A stretch of DNA of 64,000 bases from positions 62,001 through 126,000 of the forward strand of contig NZ_JBFNXK010000002.1 in assembly GCF_046054165.1 (NCBI RefSeq). The letters run 5' to 3'. The notes beneath the pieces are model-generated. The model was not told the origin of the DNA and did no database searches. It was given only the letters and a program-made list of their open reading frames with translations. The position numbers and the translations under genes are program-made. This document shows positions 17,227-24,928 of the stretch, in pieces. This DNA is from Celerinatantimonas sp046054165. Lineage in GTDB: Bacteria > Pseudomonadota > Gammaproteobacteria > Enterobacterales > Celerinatantimonadaceae. The number at the start of each line of letters is the position of its first letter. Within the stretch, counting starts at the first letter, position 1.

Positions 17227-18231
17227 ATGTTTCGTTCTTTTTTTCTACAAAAGCAATGGCTGCATTGGTCCTTGCTCGGTTCGATTTTGATTTTATCCGT
17301 GACATGGTACAAAGTCGAAATTGATGTCCGGGTCAATGAATGGTTTGGCAGCTTTTACAATTTAGTACAAAAAGCTCTTTCTAAACCCAATGCAGTCACT
17401 TTCCATGATTTTTTAGCTGGATGTATTCAATTCTTCAACATCGTCTCCGTCTACATCATCATTGCTGTATTACTAGATTTCTTTGTCCGGCATTATGTCT
17501 TTCGTTGGCGAACAGCCATGAATGATTACTATATGCAATATTGGACACAGATTCGCCATATAGAAGGAGCTTCCCAACGTATTCAAGAAGATACCATGCG
17601 TTTTGCCCGGATTGTCGAAGGCTTAGGTTCCAGCTTCATGCAATCTTTGATGACTCTCATTGCCTTTTTACCAATTCTATGGGAGCTTTCCAAACATGTA
17701 ACCCAGTTGCCCTGGATTGGGCCTATTCCTCACTCCTTAATTTACCTAGCGATTCTTTCTGCACTATTTGGTACCGTGTTACTTGCGGCTGTCGGAATGC
17801 GCCTTCCAGGGCTAGAATTCAAAAATCAAAAAGTTGAAGCAGCTTACCGAAAAGAACTAGTTTTTGGTGAAGATCATGAGGAAAGAGCTCAACCAGAAAC
17901 CACAAAAGAGCTCTTTACCCATATTCGTAAAAATTACTTCACGCTCTATAAGCACTATCTCTATTTTGATATTGCCAAATGGTCTTATCTCCAATACACC
18001 ACTATTCTTCCTTATATTTTTATGGGGCCAACCATTGTTGCGGGTGCCATTACCCTAGGTATTTTGCAGCAAATTCTAAGGGCCTTTGGCAAAGTTGAAG
18101 AATCATTTCAATTTTTGGTGTATTCATGGACAACGATCGTTGAACTAATGTCTATTTATAAGCGATTGAAAGCTTTTGAAAAACAAATCCAAAAAATGAT
18201 TAGCGAACCTTCTTCTGAACAACCACTTTAA
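17227..18231 (+). CDS. SbmA/BacA-family peptide transporter, N-terminally short
   Basis: A 334-residue inner-membrane protein closely following E. coli SbmA over its central part: VTWYKVEIDVRVNEW, then FFVRHYVFRWRTAMN, the RHIEGASQRIQEDTMRFA segment, GLEFKNQKVEAAYRKELV, and the SWTTIVELMSIYKRL end. SbmA/BacA imports antimicrobial peptides, microcins and bleomycin, driven by the proton gradient. E. coli SbmA is 406 residues; here the first 70 or so, with the first membrane helix, are missing. The ATG at 17227 begins MFRSFFLQKQWLHW, so the protein looks like a natural short form and not a broken gene. A terminator follows at 18238. Specificity for peptides is inferred. Confidence 0.85.
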   Translation: MFRSFFLQKQWLHWSLLGSILILSVTWYKVEIDVRVNEWFGSFYNLVQKALSKPNAVTFHDFLAGCIQFFNIVSVYIIIAVLLDFFVRHYVFRWRTAMNDYYMQYWTQIRHIEGASQRIQEDTMRFARIVEGLGSSFMQSLMTLIAFLPILWELSKHVTQLPWIGPIPHSLIYLAILSALFGTVLLAAVGMRLPGLEFKNQKVEAAYRKELVFGEDHEERAQPETTKELFTHIRKNYFTLYKHYLYFDIAKWSYLQYTTILPYIFMGPTIVAGAITLGILQQILRAFGKVEESFQFLVYSWTTIVELMSIYKRLKAFEKQIQKMISEPSSEQPL

Positions 18232-18237
18232 TGAAAT

Positions 18238-18262
18238 AAAGCGCTTTTCTAAGCGCTTTCCC
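18238..18262 (+). terminator. Terminator after SbmA-like gene
   Basis: A perfect 9-bp stem (AAAGCGCTT / AAGCGCTTT) with a four-base loop, six bases after the stop codon. The T-run is short (TTT then C). Confidence 0.75.
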
Positions 18263-18597
18263 CATCCTGATAAGTTCTAATCCAAATAAAATCATTTCTT
18301 ATCACCATCTATCACACCACCAATGGCCGATGCTAACCAGAAATTTATTTTCTTCGCTTTTATGAAAAATAATACACTGGATTATTTTCATACAATCCCA
18401 TCATTCCAGAAGAATATATTGATATATAAATAACCAAATAAATTCATACTTTATTATCGATGCTATTTATACAGCCATATTGGATGAATTCACCCTTAGA
18501 AAAAATAATCCATTGTAAAGAAATTGCAAAAGAATCGTTTTACTTTAAATAGGTCTATGGTAAGAAATGACTGTCAATCACCTGGAGGGGATGCTCT
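18263..18597. other. AT-rich intergenic region before DUF3545 gene
   Basis: About 330 very AT-rich bases. They must contain the promoter of the DUF3545 gene. The only clear element is a strong ribosome site (GGAGG at 18584-18588). I see no other structure in it. Confidence 0.5.
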
Positions 18598-18771
18598 ATG
18601 GAACGTTTAGACTTCGATGATTTAGTGATCAGTGAACCAGTGAAAACCTCTAAAAATGGTAAAAAACGTCGCTGGAGAGAAATTGAAACAATTAAAGAAC
18701 GCATGAGATTAAAACAGGAGTTACAATCGATCGATTCTAGTTTTGAATTCAATGACGATTTTGATTATTAA
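18598..18771 (+). CDS. DUF3545 family protein
   Basis: A 57-residue protein starting MERLDFDDLVISEPVKT and continuing through a basic KKRRWREIETIKERMRLK segment to an acidic tail (FNDDFDY). This is the layout of the small DUF3545 proteins of vibrios, aeromonads and relatives: an acidic start, the invariant RxWREIE core and a helical end. No function is established. The ATG at 18598 is set by GGAGG nine bases upstream. The charge pattern and one predicted long helix suggest a protein- or nucleic-acid-binding adaptor, which is only inference. The plus-strand frame ends about 100 bases before the 18871 terminator. Confidence 0.8.
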   Translation: MERLDFDDLVISEPVKTSKNGKKRRWREIETIKERMRLKQELQSIDSSFEFNDDFDY

Positions 18772-18870
18772 CTAATAGACGCTATACACTTGATTGATAA
18801 AATACCGGTCTTACCGGTATTTTCATATGAAAATTCTGCTCATCAGCTTTGTATCGTTCATTCATTGCAT

Positions 18871-18898
18871 AAAAAATGGAGCCTATGCTCCATTTTTT
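18871..18898. terminator. Bidirectional terminator
   Basis: A perfect 12-bp stem (AAAAAATGGAGC / GCTCCATTTTTT) with a four-base loop. It has a T-run on both strands and lies between the convergent DUF3545 gene and the small minus-strand gene at 18907-19118. Confidence 0.9.
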
Positions 18899-18906
18899 AA
18901 CTTCAA

Positions 18907-19118
18907 TCAGAGGGTTGTCAGCTCAGGAGACTCATACTCACTCGAAACTTCTTCTGGAGTTGAAAGTTCTTCTGAACTGAACTCTACTTCTTTACATTCG
19001 TTTTTTTGTGCATATCGGTGCCTAATTTAGGCAAGGCACTTTTAGATTTACCAGTAGGTGAACAAGGTCGAACAGCGACTGACACTCCAGAAGCCCCCCG
19101 GAAACATGATTTAGGCAT
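18907..19118 (-). CDS. Small unknown protein, possible -1 frameshift (44 or 70 residues)
   Basis: On the minus strand an ATG at 19118 has GGAG seven bases upstream and opens a 44-codon frame (MPKSCFRGASGVSVAVRPC..., ending HKKTNVKK, TAG at 18984-18986). Just before the stop is a run of seven A after CAC. A -1 slip there enters a frame that continues about 31 residues with Glu/Ser-rich content (NECKEVEFSSEELSTPEE...) to a TGA at 18907. The terminator begins only eight bases beyond that second stop, while it is 85 bases beyond the first. The longer 70-residue product, basic first half and acidic second half, therefore fits the transcript better. Not a family I recognise. It may be a programmed frameshift, a mutation, or an assembly error in the A-run. 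Confidence 0.55.
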
Positions 19119-19353
19119 AGTTATCTCCAACGCAAAGCAACGCTAACAACAGCACTGTCCTGCAATATTTTTGCCATATTAGACAGAGACTGATTGAAGT
19201 ATTTAAATAAGGGTATAAACAAACGATTAACAACTCACGGAACAGATTTTAGCTATTTTTAATGACAAAAAGCCATAGGGGAAAGCCTATAATTTTAACT
19301 TTAAAATACATTCCCCGAGCTTTTTAGAGAATATAGTTATAATAAAATATTAA

Positions 19354-19917
19354 TTATAACTTATAGTTTTTTTCTCGTTTGTAGTAAATAAAACCAATGG
19401 CAATCAATACGATAAAAATACCGACAATTCCGATCCCTTCATAATGGTGCAAATGCACTAAAAATAACTCTAATGCATGTCCACACCAATAACCAAGTAA
19501 ACCGACAACAACGGCCCATGTTGCCGCACCCAGCAAATTTAAAGGAACATATTTAGCCGGTTTGATGCCGGCGGCACCTAAAACAAAGGGAGTAATCGTT
19601 CGGATCCCATAAAGAAACCGAAACCCAAGGATTAATAAAATTTGATGCCGTTTGAGTAATTTGAAAATTCGCTCGGACTTACGCTGCCATTTTTCTCGTC
19701 GACGGATGAAATCCAGACCTTTTCGGTAACCGATATAGTAGTAAAGCTGATCACCGACCAATGTTCCCACAAATGCAGCACCAATCGCTTCAGGCAGCCC
19801 TAAATAGCCTTGATGGGCTAATGCCCCAGCGATAATTAGAATTGTTTCCCCTTCGAAGAAGGTACCTATTACAATCGCCAGATACCCATAATGGGCAATC
19901 AAATCTTGCCAGTTCAC
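19354..19917 (-). CDS. DedA family membrane protein
   Basis: A 187-residue integral membrane protein of the DedA/VTT superfamily. The N-terminal re-entrant part has the signature GTFFEGETILIIAGALA (acidic residues near 22-24). The middle has the GDQLYYYIGYRKG loop and then the R-x3-PF-type motif FRFLYGIRTITPFVLGAAG. The C-terminus is a transmembrane helix with a lysine-rich end. Some DedA members flip undecaprenyl phosphate or phosphatidylethanolamine and support membrane potential. The GTG start at 19917 is preceded by GAGGAAT. It stands alone, divergent from the epimerase gene. Confidence 0.92.
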   Translation of the reverse strand: MNWQDLIAHYGYLAIVIGTFFEGETILIIAGALAHQGYLGLPEAIGAAFVGTLVGDQLYYYIGYRKGLDFIRRREKWQRKSERIFKLLKRHQILLILGFRFLYGIRTITPFVLGAAGIKPAKYVPLNLLGAATWAVVVGLLGYWCGHALELFLVHLHHYEGIGIVGIFIVLIAIGFIYYKREKNYKL

Positions 19918-20066
19918 AGATATTCCTCAATACAGAAACCAAATCGATGAATTCTATGTTTTAAATAACCCAAAACATAGTAAATTTTTAATATAATGAG
20001 ACGGATAGATACTTCCTTCAGTTTGATGGTACCTATCTCAAGTTATTTTACATCAAAGAGAGCGCC

Positions 20067-21074
20067 ATGAAATATTTAGTCACAGGAGCTGCCGGTTTTA
20101 TTGGGGCCCAAGTTAGCCAAAAGTTAGTTCAACAGGGCCATCAGGTCATTGGTATTGATAATCTGAATGACTATTATGATGTTGAGCTTAAAAAATCCAG
20201 ATTAAAACAACTGGCCAATCAATCTCTGTTTACCTTTAAAAAACTAGATCTGGCAGATCGAAAAGCGATTGCTGAGTTATTCCAAAATGAACAGTTTAAC
20301 CGGGTGATCCATCTCGCCGCACAAGCGGGTGTGCGCTATTCTTTGGAAAATCCTCTGGCCTATGCCGATAGTAATCTCATCGGATTTTTAACCATCCTAG
20401 AAGGGTGTCGCCAGCAGCATATTGAACACCTGATTTATGCCTCATCCAGCTCCGTTTACGGTCTGAATCAGCAAATGCCATTTTCGACTCAGGATCCGGT
20501 TGACCATCCGGTATCACTTTATGCCGCAACCAAAAAATCCAATGAACTGATGGCTCATTGCTATTCGCACCTCTATCAGATCCCAACTACTGGATTGCGC
20601 TTTTTTACCGTTTATGGTCCGTGGGGACGCCCGGATATGGCATTATTTAAATTCACCAAAGCGATTCTGGCTAATCAACCCATTGATGTATACAACCACG
20701 GGAAACTCAGTCGAGATTTTACCTATATCGATGATATTGTCGAAGGGATCCTTCGAGTCCAATCGCATATTCCAGGCATTTCCACCGACTCATCTCGCCT
20801 AAACAGTCCTGCAACGAGCACCGCTCCCTATCAAATCTTTAATATTGGAAACGGCAGCCCTGTAGAATTAATGGAATTTATTCAAGCTCTAGAGCAAGCA
20901 CTAGGAATACCCGCACAGAAAAATATGCTGCCGATGCAACCAGGTGATGTTTATTCAACATGGGCTGATACAGAAGATCTATTTAAAGCCGTTGGCTATC
21001 ACCCTCAAGTTTCAGTTCAACAAGGGGTTCAAAACTTTGTAGAGTGGTATCAAAATTACTATAGCCACTGCTGA
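20067..21074 (+). CDS. NAD-dependent epimerase, UDP-glucuronate 4-epimerase-like
   Basis: A 335-residue extended short-chain dehydrogenase with the NAD motif TGAAGFIGAQV at the N-terminus and the catalytic YAATKKSNE (YxxxK) near 151. The FFTVYGPWGRPDMALFKFT segment is characteristic of the UDP-glucuronate 4-epimerase group (LpsL/WbtF/CapI). These convert UDP-glucuronate to UDP-galacturonate for surface polysaccharides. The early GIDNLNDYYDVELKKSRL stretch also belongs to this group. It is followed by a terminator and faces the glycan operon on the other strand. UDP-glucose 4-epimerase is a less likely alternative. Start ATG 20067 after AAAGAGAG. Confidence 0.88.
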   Translation: MKYLVTGAAGFIGAQVSQKLVQQGHQVIGIDNLNDYYDVELKKSRLKQLANQSLFTFKKLDLADRKAIAELFQNEQFNRVIHLAAQAGVRYSLENPLAYADSNLIGFLTILEGCRQQHIEHLIYASSSSVYGLNQQMPFSTQDPVDHPVSLYAATKKSNELMAHCYSHLYQIPTTGLRFFTVYGPWGRPDMALFKFTKAILANQPIDVYNHGKLSRDFTYIDDIVEGILRVQSHIPGISTDSSRLNSPATSTAPYQIFNIGNGSPVELMEFIQALEQALGIPAQKNMLPMQPGDVYSTWADTEDLFKAVGYHPQVSVQQGVQNFVEWYQNYYSHC

Positions 21075-21090
21075 TTTAGGTGAGCATTAA

Positions 21091-21132
21091 AAAACTCCCG
21101 TTATAGTTAATACCAATAACAACGGGAGTTTT
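21091..21132. terminator. Bidirectional terminator between epimerase and GT83 gene
   Basis: A perfect 12-bp stem (AAAACTCCCGTT / AACGGGAGTTTT) around an 18-base loop. It has A- and T-runs on both sides, placed between two convergent genes. Confidence 0.85.
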
Positions 21133-21163
21133 AACCGGCTACAGACTCATCGAGATAACAAAT

Positions 21164-22888
21164 CTAATGTGCTTTCATATGATACTGAACAATCTGTTCG
21201 GGCTGTGCACATTGCGGTTGCATCGCCTGCTCACCGACGAGCAGCCAAGTCCGCCGATATCCATGCCCCAACAACGTTGCCTGAGACAGGTCAAAACACG
21301 TTGCAGGACCATCCGGAATAAGCACAAAACGATTTGTTTTAGCTTTCATCCACAACCAAGCATTACGCTCTTGATCATCACGACTGGCTAAATAACTAAA
21401 TTGGGTGAGATCAACTGGCGATGCCAACAAAAATTGCTCTTTGAAATCCACCAAAGCTAATTCACCCGTCGGGCCAATCGCTTCAGCCGCTTTTTCCATA
21501 ATCGGATTCGCCGCCGTCCGAATAGGATCCAAAACAGGATATCCTACCAAACCAAACAACAACCATCCCCAAACTGAAATAACAGAGAGTCGTAACAAGG
21601 TAGAGTATCGACGAAAACTTATCAGAGCCCCCAGAGCAACCCCACCACCAATCAATGCCATCCAGCCAAAAGAAGTTACAAAATCATTTAACTGTTCAGG
21701 TTCGAGACTCTGTTTCGCGGCAAGTTTCACAATAGCCGGAATATGTAACAGCGCTAAGACTCCCAAAATCACCATAAGCACTGAAACGAACCCCATCAAA
21801 CCATTCACTAACCAGCGCAGCCATTGAGTCATTGGATTAGTCGCCAACGAATAAGCCACCGCAACAGCTAACATCGGTAGTGCCGGTAGAATATAAACTT
21901 CTCGTTTACCGGGTGAACAACTGAAGAACCCAATCACACAAACAACCCATATCAAGAGAGTGACAATACGAGGGTCCAATGATTTCCAAAAAGATTTACT
22001 GAGTAATAACCAAGGCAATGGGAACCAGAGCAATGGGAATCGCAGAATAAAATAATACCAAGGTTGGAGATGTGTCCACGAGTCTGCATAACGCTTCATG
22101 GTTTGCCGGAATAAAATATCATTCTTATAAGCCATCAGATCGGCATTGCCGCTATGATTGGCAATATAGACCATCGGAACCAACCAACATCCAATCACAA
22201 CCAACATGGCTAGTGGACCTAACCATAACTTCCAGTCAATGGCCTTACCAAAAGAATAACGCCGAGAGAAATGTAACCCGAGAACCGGAATAAACACAAA
22301 AATAGGCAAAAAACCAACCCCTTTGGTAATAATGCCTAACCCCATCATCCCCCAAGCAACAAAATACCAAGACCAAGACGGTTTAATAAAAAAATGTCGC
22401 ATAAAGCCATACATGGCGATGGTAATCCAAGCGGTCACCATCGCATCTATCTGTGCGGATTTGGCTTGGAGCATAAACTGGGGAGCAATCAACAGCGCAA
22501 TAGCAGCATATCGAGCGACTCGGACATTCCAGAACCTAGCCGCTAAATCAAATACACACCAAAACGTGACCAATGAAATGAGTATATTCGGTAACATAAA
22601 TGCTATTTTCATGTTTCCGAACAGCGCGTAAAACAACGCGATAGACCACATAAAGACGGGCGGTTTATCCGGATAAAGTTCACCCCCTCTTAAAGGGAAA
22701 AACCAGTGTCCGGAAGTCACCATTTCCCGAGCCGCTTCAGCGAAGCGAGGCTCATCCGCAGGCCAGGGCGAGCGAAAACCCACCCCCGCAAGCATCACGA
22801 TTGCAAACAGGAATAACAACCAAAAAAAAGACTGCCGATAATCATCACTCAGGAATGCCTCTCGGATGGACTTAACACGCATGATCAT
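21164..22888 (-). CDS. ArnT-like glycosyltransferase (GT83/PMT family)
   Basis: A 574-residue multi-pass membrane protein with the GT-C fold of ArnT and protein mannosyltransferases. The first periplasmic loop holds the signature WPADEPRFAEAAREM, with the catalytic Asp-Glu pair near residue 40, followed by YPDKPPVFMW. About a dozen hydrophobic segments follow and a soluble C-terminal region near 460-574. Family members take a sugar from an undecaprenyl-phosphate carrier on the periplasmic side and put it on lipid A or another glycan. The GT2 gene two positions upstream would make such a lipid-linked sugar. The start abuts the stop of the VTT gene, so translation is coupled. The sugar and acceptor are unknown; aminoarabinose is only one option, as no arnA/arnB are seen. 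Confidence 0.88.
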   Translation of the reverse strand: MIMRVKSIREAFLSDDYRQSFFWLLFLFAIVMLAGVGFRSPWPADEPRFAEAAREMVTSGHWFFPLRGGELYPDKPPVFMWSIALFYALFGNMKIAFMLPNILISLVTFWCVFDLAARFWNVRVARYAAIALLIAPQFMLQAKSAQIDAMVTAWITIAMYGFMRHFFIKPSWSWYFVAWGMMGLGIITKGVGFLPIFVFIPVLGLHFSRRYSFGKAIDWKLWLGPLAMLVVIGCWLVPMVYIANHSGNADLMAYKNDILFRQTMKRYADSWTHLQPWYYFILRFPLLWFPLPWLLLSKSFWKSLDPRIVTLLIWVVCVIGFFSCSPGKREVYILPALPMLAVAVAYSLATNPMTQWLRWLVNGLMGFVSVLMVILGVLALLHIPAIVKLAAKQSLEPEQLNDFVTSFGWMALIGGGVALGALISFRRYSTLLRLSVISVWGWLLFGLVGYPVLDPIRTAANPIMEKAAEAIGPTGELALVDFKEQFLLASPVDLTQFSYLASRDDQERNAWLWMKAKTNRFVLIPDGPATCFDLSQATLLGHGYRRTWLLVGEQAMQPQCAQPEQIVQYHMKAH

Positions 22889-23557
22889 TTATTCCTTTAT
22901 CATCGATTCAACACGTCGTTGAAGGTGACTCCGGTAAAGCAAAATCCCAACAGCAAAACTAATTGCCCCCAGAGCAACACTCACAATCAATTGGTAACGA
23001 CTCGCATTACCGACACCCGCGCCAGCCAAAGCAAAAATGATAGTTTGAGGCAAATACCCCAAAAGGCTACCTAATAGAAAAGGGATGAACCGAACAGCCA
23101 CACATCCGGATAATAAATTGGTGATAATGTTACTACCGACCGGTAATAACCGGATCATCAGAATTTTTAAAAATGGCTGATGCTCCACTAATCGCTGGAA
23201 TTTTTCAAGTTTGCGACCAAAACGCTTTTGCAGCGTATTAAACAAGACAAAACGAGAGACACTATAAGCCAAGGTGGCACCGGAGAGACTACAGCACAAA
23301 CTGGCCGCAATCCCGCCAACCGCTCCAAAAAGAAACCCAAATAAAGCAGCCAATAACTGACGTGGTCCACCAATGCCCGTAAAGACAATTCCAAAAATCA
23401 GTAATGATCCCCGAGCCAGCCAACCTTCCTGAGAAAGATAATCGGCGATCCAGTGACGATCCGCAATGTGATGCCATAAAGGGCTATCCATCTCAACGAA
23501 AATGAGCCCTAACAAAGCAACTAATATCAGGCTCTTAAGCCCACGTTTCCAATTCAT
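22889..23557 (-). CDS. TVP38/TMEM64 (VTT domain) membrane protein
   Basis: A 222-residue inner-membrane protein of the VTT superfamily, sibling to DedA. The conserved core is GIVFTGIGGPRQLLAALFGFLFG (seen from about residue 55), the re-entrant FLKILMIRLLPVGSN motif near 125, and LGSLLGYLPQTIIFALAGAGVG near 165. VTT proteins move phospholipids or polyprenyl phosphates across membranes. Its place between a GT2 that would make a lipid-linked sugar and a GT83 that would use it suggests flipping the carrier or recycling undecaprenyl phosphate. This role is inference. It directly abuts the GT83 gene and starts two bases after the GT2 stop. Confidence 0.88.
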   Translation of the reverse strand: MNWKRGLKSLILVALLGLIFVEMDSPLWHHIADRHWIADYLSQEGWLARGSLLIFGIVFTGIGGPRQLLAALFGFLFGAVGGIAASLCCSLSGATLAYSVSRFVLFNTLQKRFGRKLEKFQRLVEHQPFLKILMIRLLPVGSNIITNLLSGCVAVRFIPFLLGSLLGYLPQTIIFALAGAGVGNASRYQLIVSVALGAISFAVGILLYRSHLQRRVESMIKE

Positions 23558-23559
23558 AT

Positions 23560-24294
23560 TTAATTAGACGATTGAACCGTTTTAACCTGGGGATGCTTCG
23601 CCCGACGAATCAGCCACATAACCCCGCGAATATCTGAAATTCCGACCCACATCCGATTCCAGGCATTATATTTAGAAACACCCATTTGCCGATCTCGATG
23701 ATTAACTTCATGAACAACAATTTCACCATCGATACGGCGAATGAGAGCCGGAAGGAAACGATGCATATGATCAAAATAAGGTAACTGCCGGAAAGTAGCC
23801 CGAGGGAATACTTTCAACCCACACCCTGAATCAGGAACCCCATCGTGCAACAATCGCTGCCGCACCCGATTAGCCAGTCGAGACTGGAATCGCTTCCAGG
23901 CCGTATCTTTACGATTTTTACGATAGCCAGCAATACAGAAATGCGGATTATCAATTTTTCCGGCCTGTTCCAACATTGCGGGTAAATCAGCCGGATCATT
24001 CTGTCCATCCGCATCTAATGTCGCAATCCATTCGCCCTGACTATAATTCACCGCACTACACAAAGCCGTACTTTGTCCACAACTTTGAACATGACTGACC
24101 ACATGCAAAGCACAACCTAGCTGAGTTGCTGTTGTCAGTGCTTCATTTACCGTATCATCATCACTACCATCATCAGTCAGTACAATTTCAAATTGATACC
24201 GCCCGACTAATGCTGCGTGAATCTCTTTTATTAGAGGACCAATGTTACCTTGTTCATTTTTAGCCGGTATAGCCACTGATACTTGTACAGTCAT
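23560..24294 (-). CDS. Glycosyltransferase family 2 (polyprenyl-phosphate sugar synthase type)
   Basis: A 244-residue soluble GT-A enzyme without the C-terminal membrane helices of ArnC. The N-terminus has VSVAIPAKNEQGNIGPL and the DDGSDDDT motif. The metal/nucleotide site is ATLDADGQNDP near residue 95, and the acceptor region GCGLKVFPR follows near 160. The resemblance is to dolichyl-phosphate mannose synthase-type enzymes that load a sugar from a nucleotide donor onto undecaprenyl phosphate. It is the first gene of the minus-strand operon GT2-VTT-GT83. The ATG at 24294 has no strong ribosome site (AAGAGAAGCTC). Confidence 0.9.
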   Translation of the reverse strand: MTVQVSVAIPAKNEQGNIGPLIKEIHAALVGRYQFEIVLTDDGSDDDTVNEALTTATQLGCALHVVSHVQSCGQSTALCSAVNYSQGEWIATLDADGQNDPADLPAMLEQAGKIDNPHFCIAGYRKNRKDTAWKRFQSRLANRVRQRLLHDGVPDSGCGLKVFPRATFRQLPYFDHMHRFLPALIRRIDGEIVVHEVNHRDRQMGVSKYNAWNRMWVGISDIRGVMWLIRRAKHPQVKTVQSSN

Positions 24295-24928
24295 GAGCTT
24301 CTCTTAAAAAATACAATACTCTATAAAGTCGAGTATTCATTAAATGCATATAAAATAGTTGCTTTAACTTTTTACTAAAAAATTGGCGATATCATACACG
24401 TAATTATCAGACTCTTCGAAAAAAAGATGCCTTTAGGAGAGTATAAAATAAAGATGCTCTAAATTAAATGACACAACCATTTCAATAAAAGTTTTTAGGC
24501 AATATAAACTATCAGATTAAATAATTATCATTATCATTATCATTCTATTAATCTATATAGATATCCTGCCTCTGTAATTTATAGATTGCTAAATATTAGC
24601 AACTATTTCTAGCCACCGTTATGAACCTCTAATAATTATTTATAAAAATCAATAGATAATATCCAAATGAGAAAAGTCATTCTATTTATATGTCAAAAAT
24701 AAATTCAACGTTCTATAAAAAGAATCCTCGTTTTTTGCGGCTGAATCAGATGAGGTGTATCGATTTATATATGGGACAAAGTAACTTTAATTGAGGATTT
24801 TCCAACAAACTTGAGCAAGATCTGAGCACAACTTATCCAATATCAGATACAACTGTCATATAGCTATACAATTGCGTGCCTGAGCTCAATTAGGCTCAGA
24901 TCCAAAGTCGCCAGTAAAGGCAAAATAT
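24295..24928. other. AT-rich intergenic region upstream of the glycan operon
   Basis: About 630 AT-rich bases without a supportable gene. It holds the promoter of the GT2 operon, the GATAAT repeat at 24523-24544, and a small hairpin CTGAGC / GCTCAG (24880-24899). The hairpin lies just beyond the acyltransferase stop and could be a weak minus-strand terminator without a T-run. Confidence 0.5.
24523..24544 (-). promoter_or_regulatory. Fur-box-like GATAAT triple repeat
   Basis: Read on the minus strand this is AAT followed by three tandem GATAAT hexamers and TATT. Fur sites are commonly described as three adjacent GATAAT-like hexamers. The site is about 230 bases upstream of the GT2 start, rather far, and no iron gene is nearby. 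It could be simple AT-rich repetition. Confidence 0.35.
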
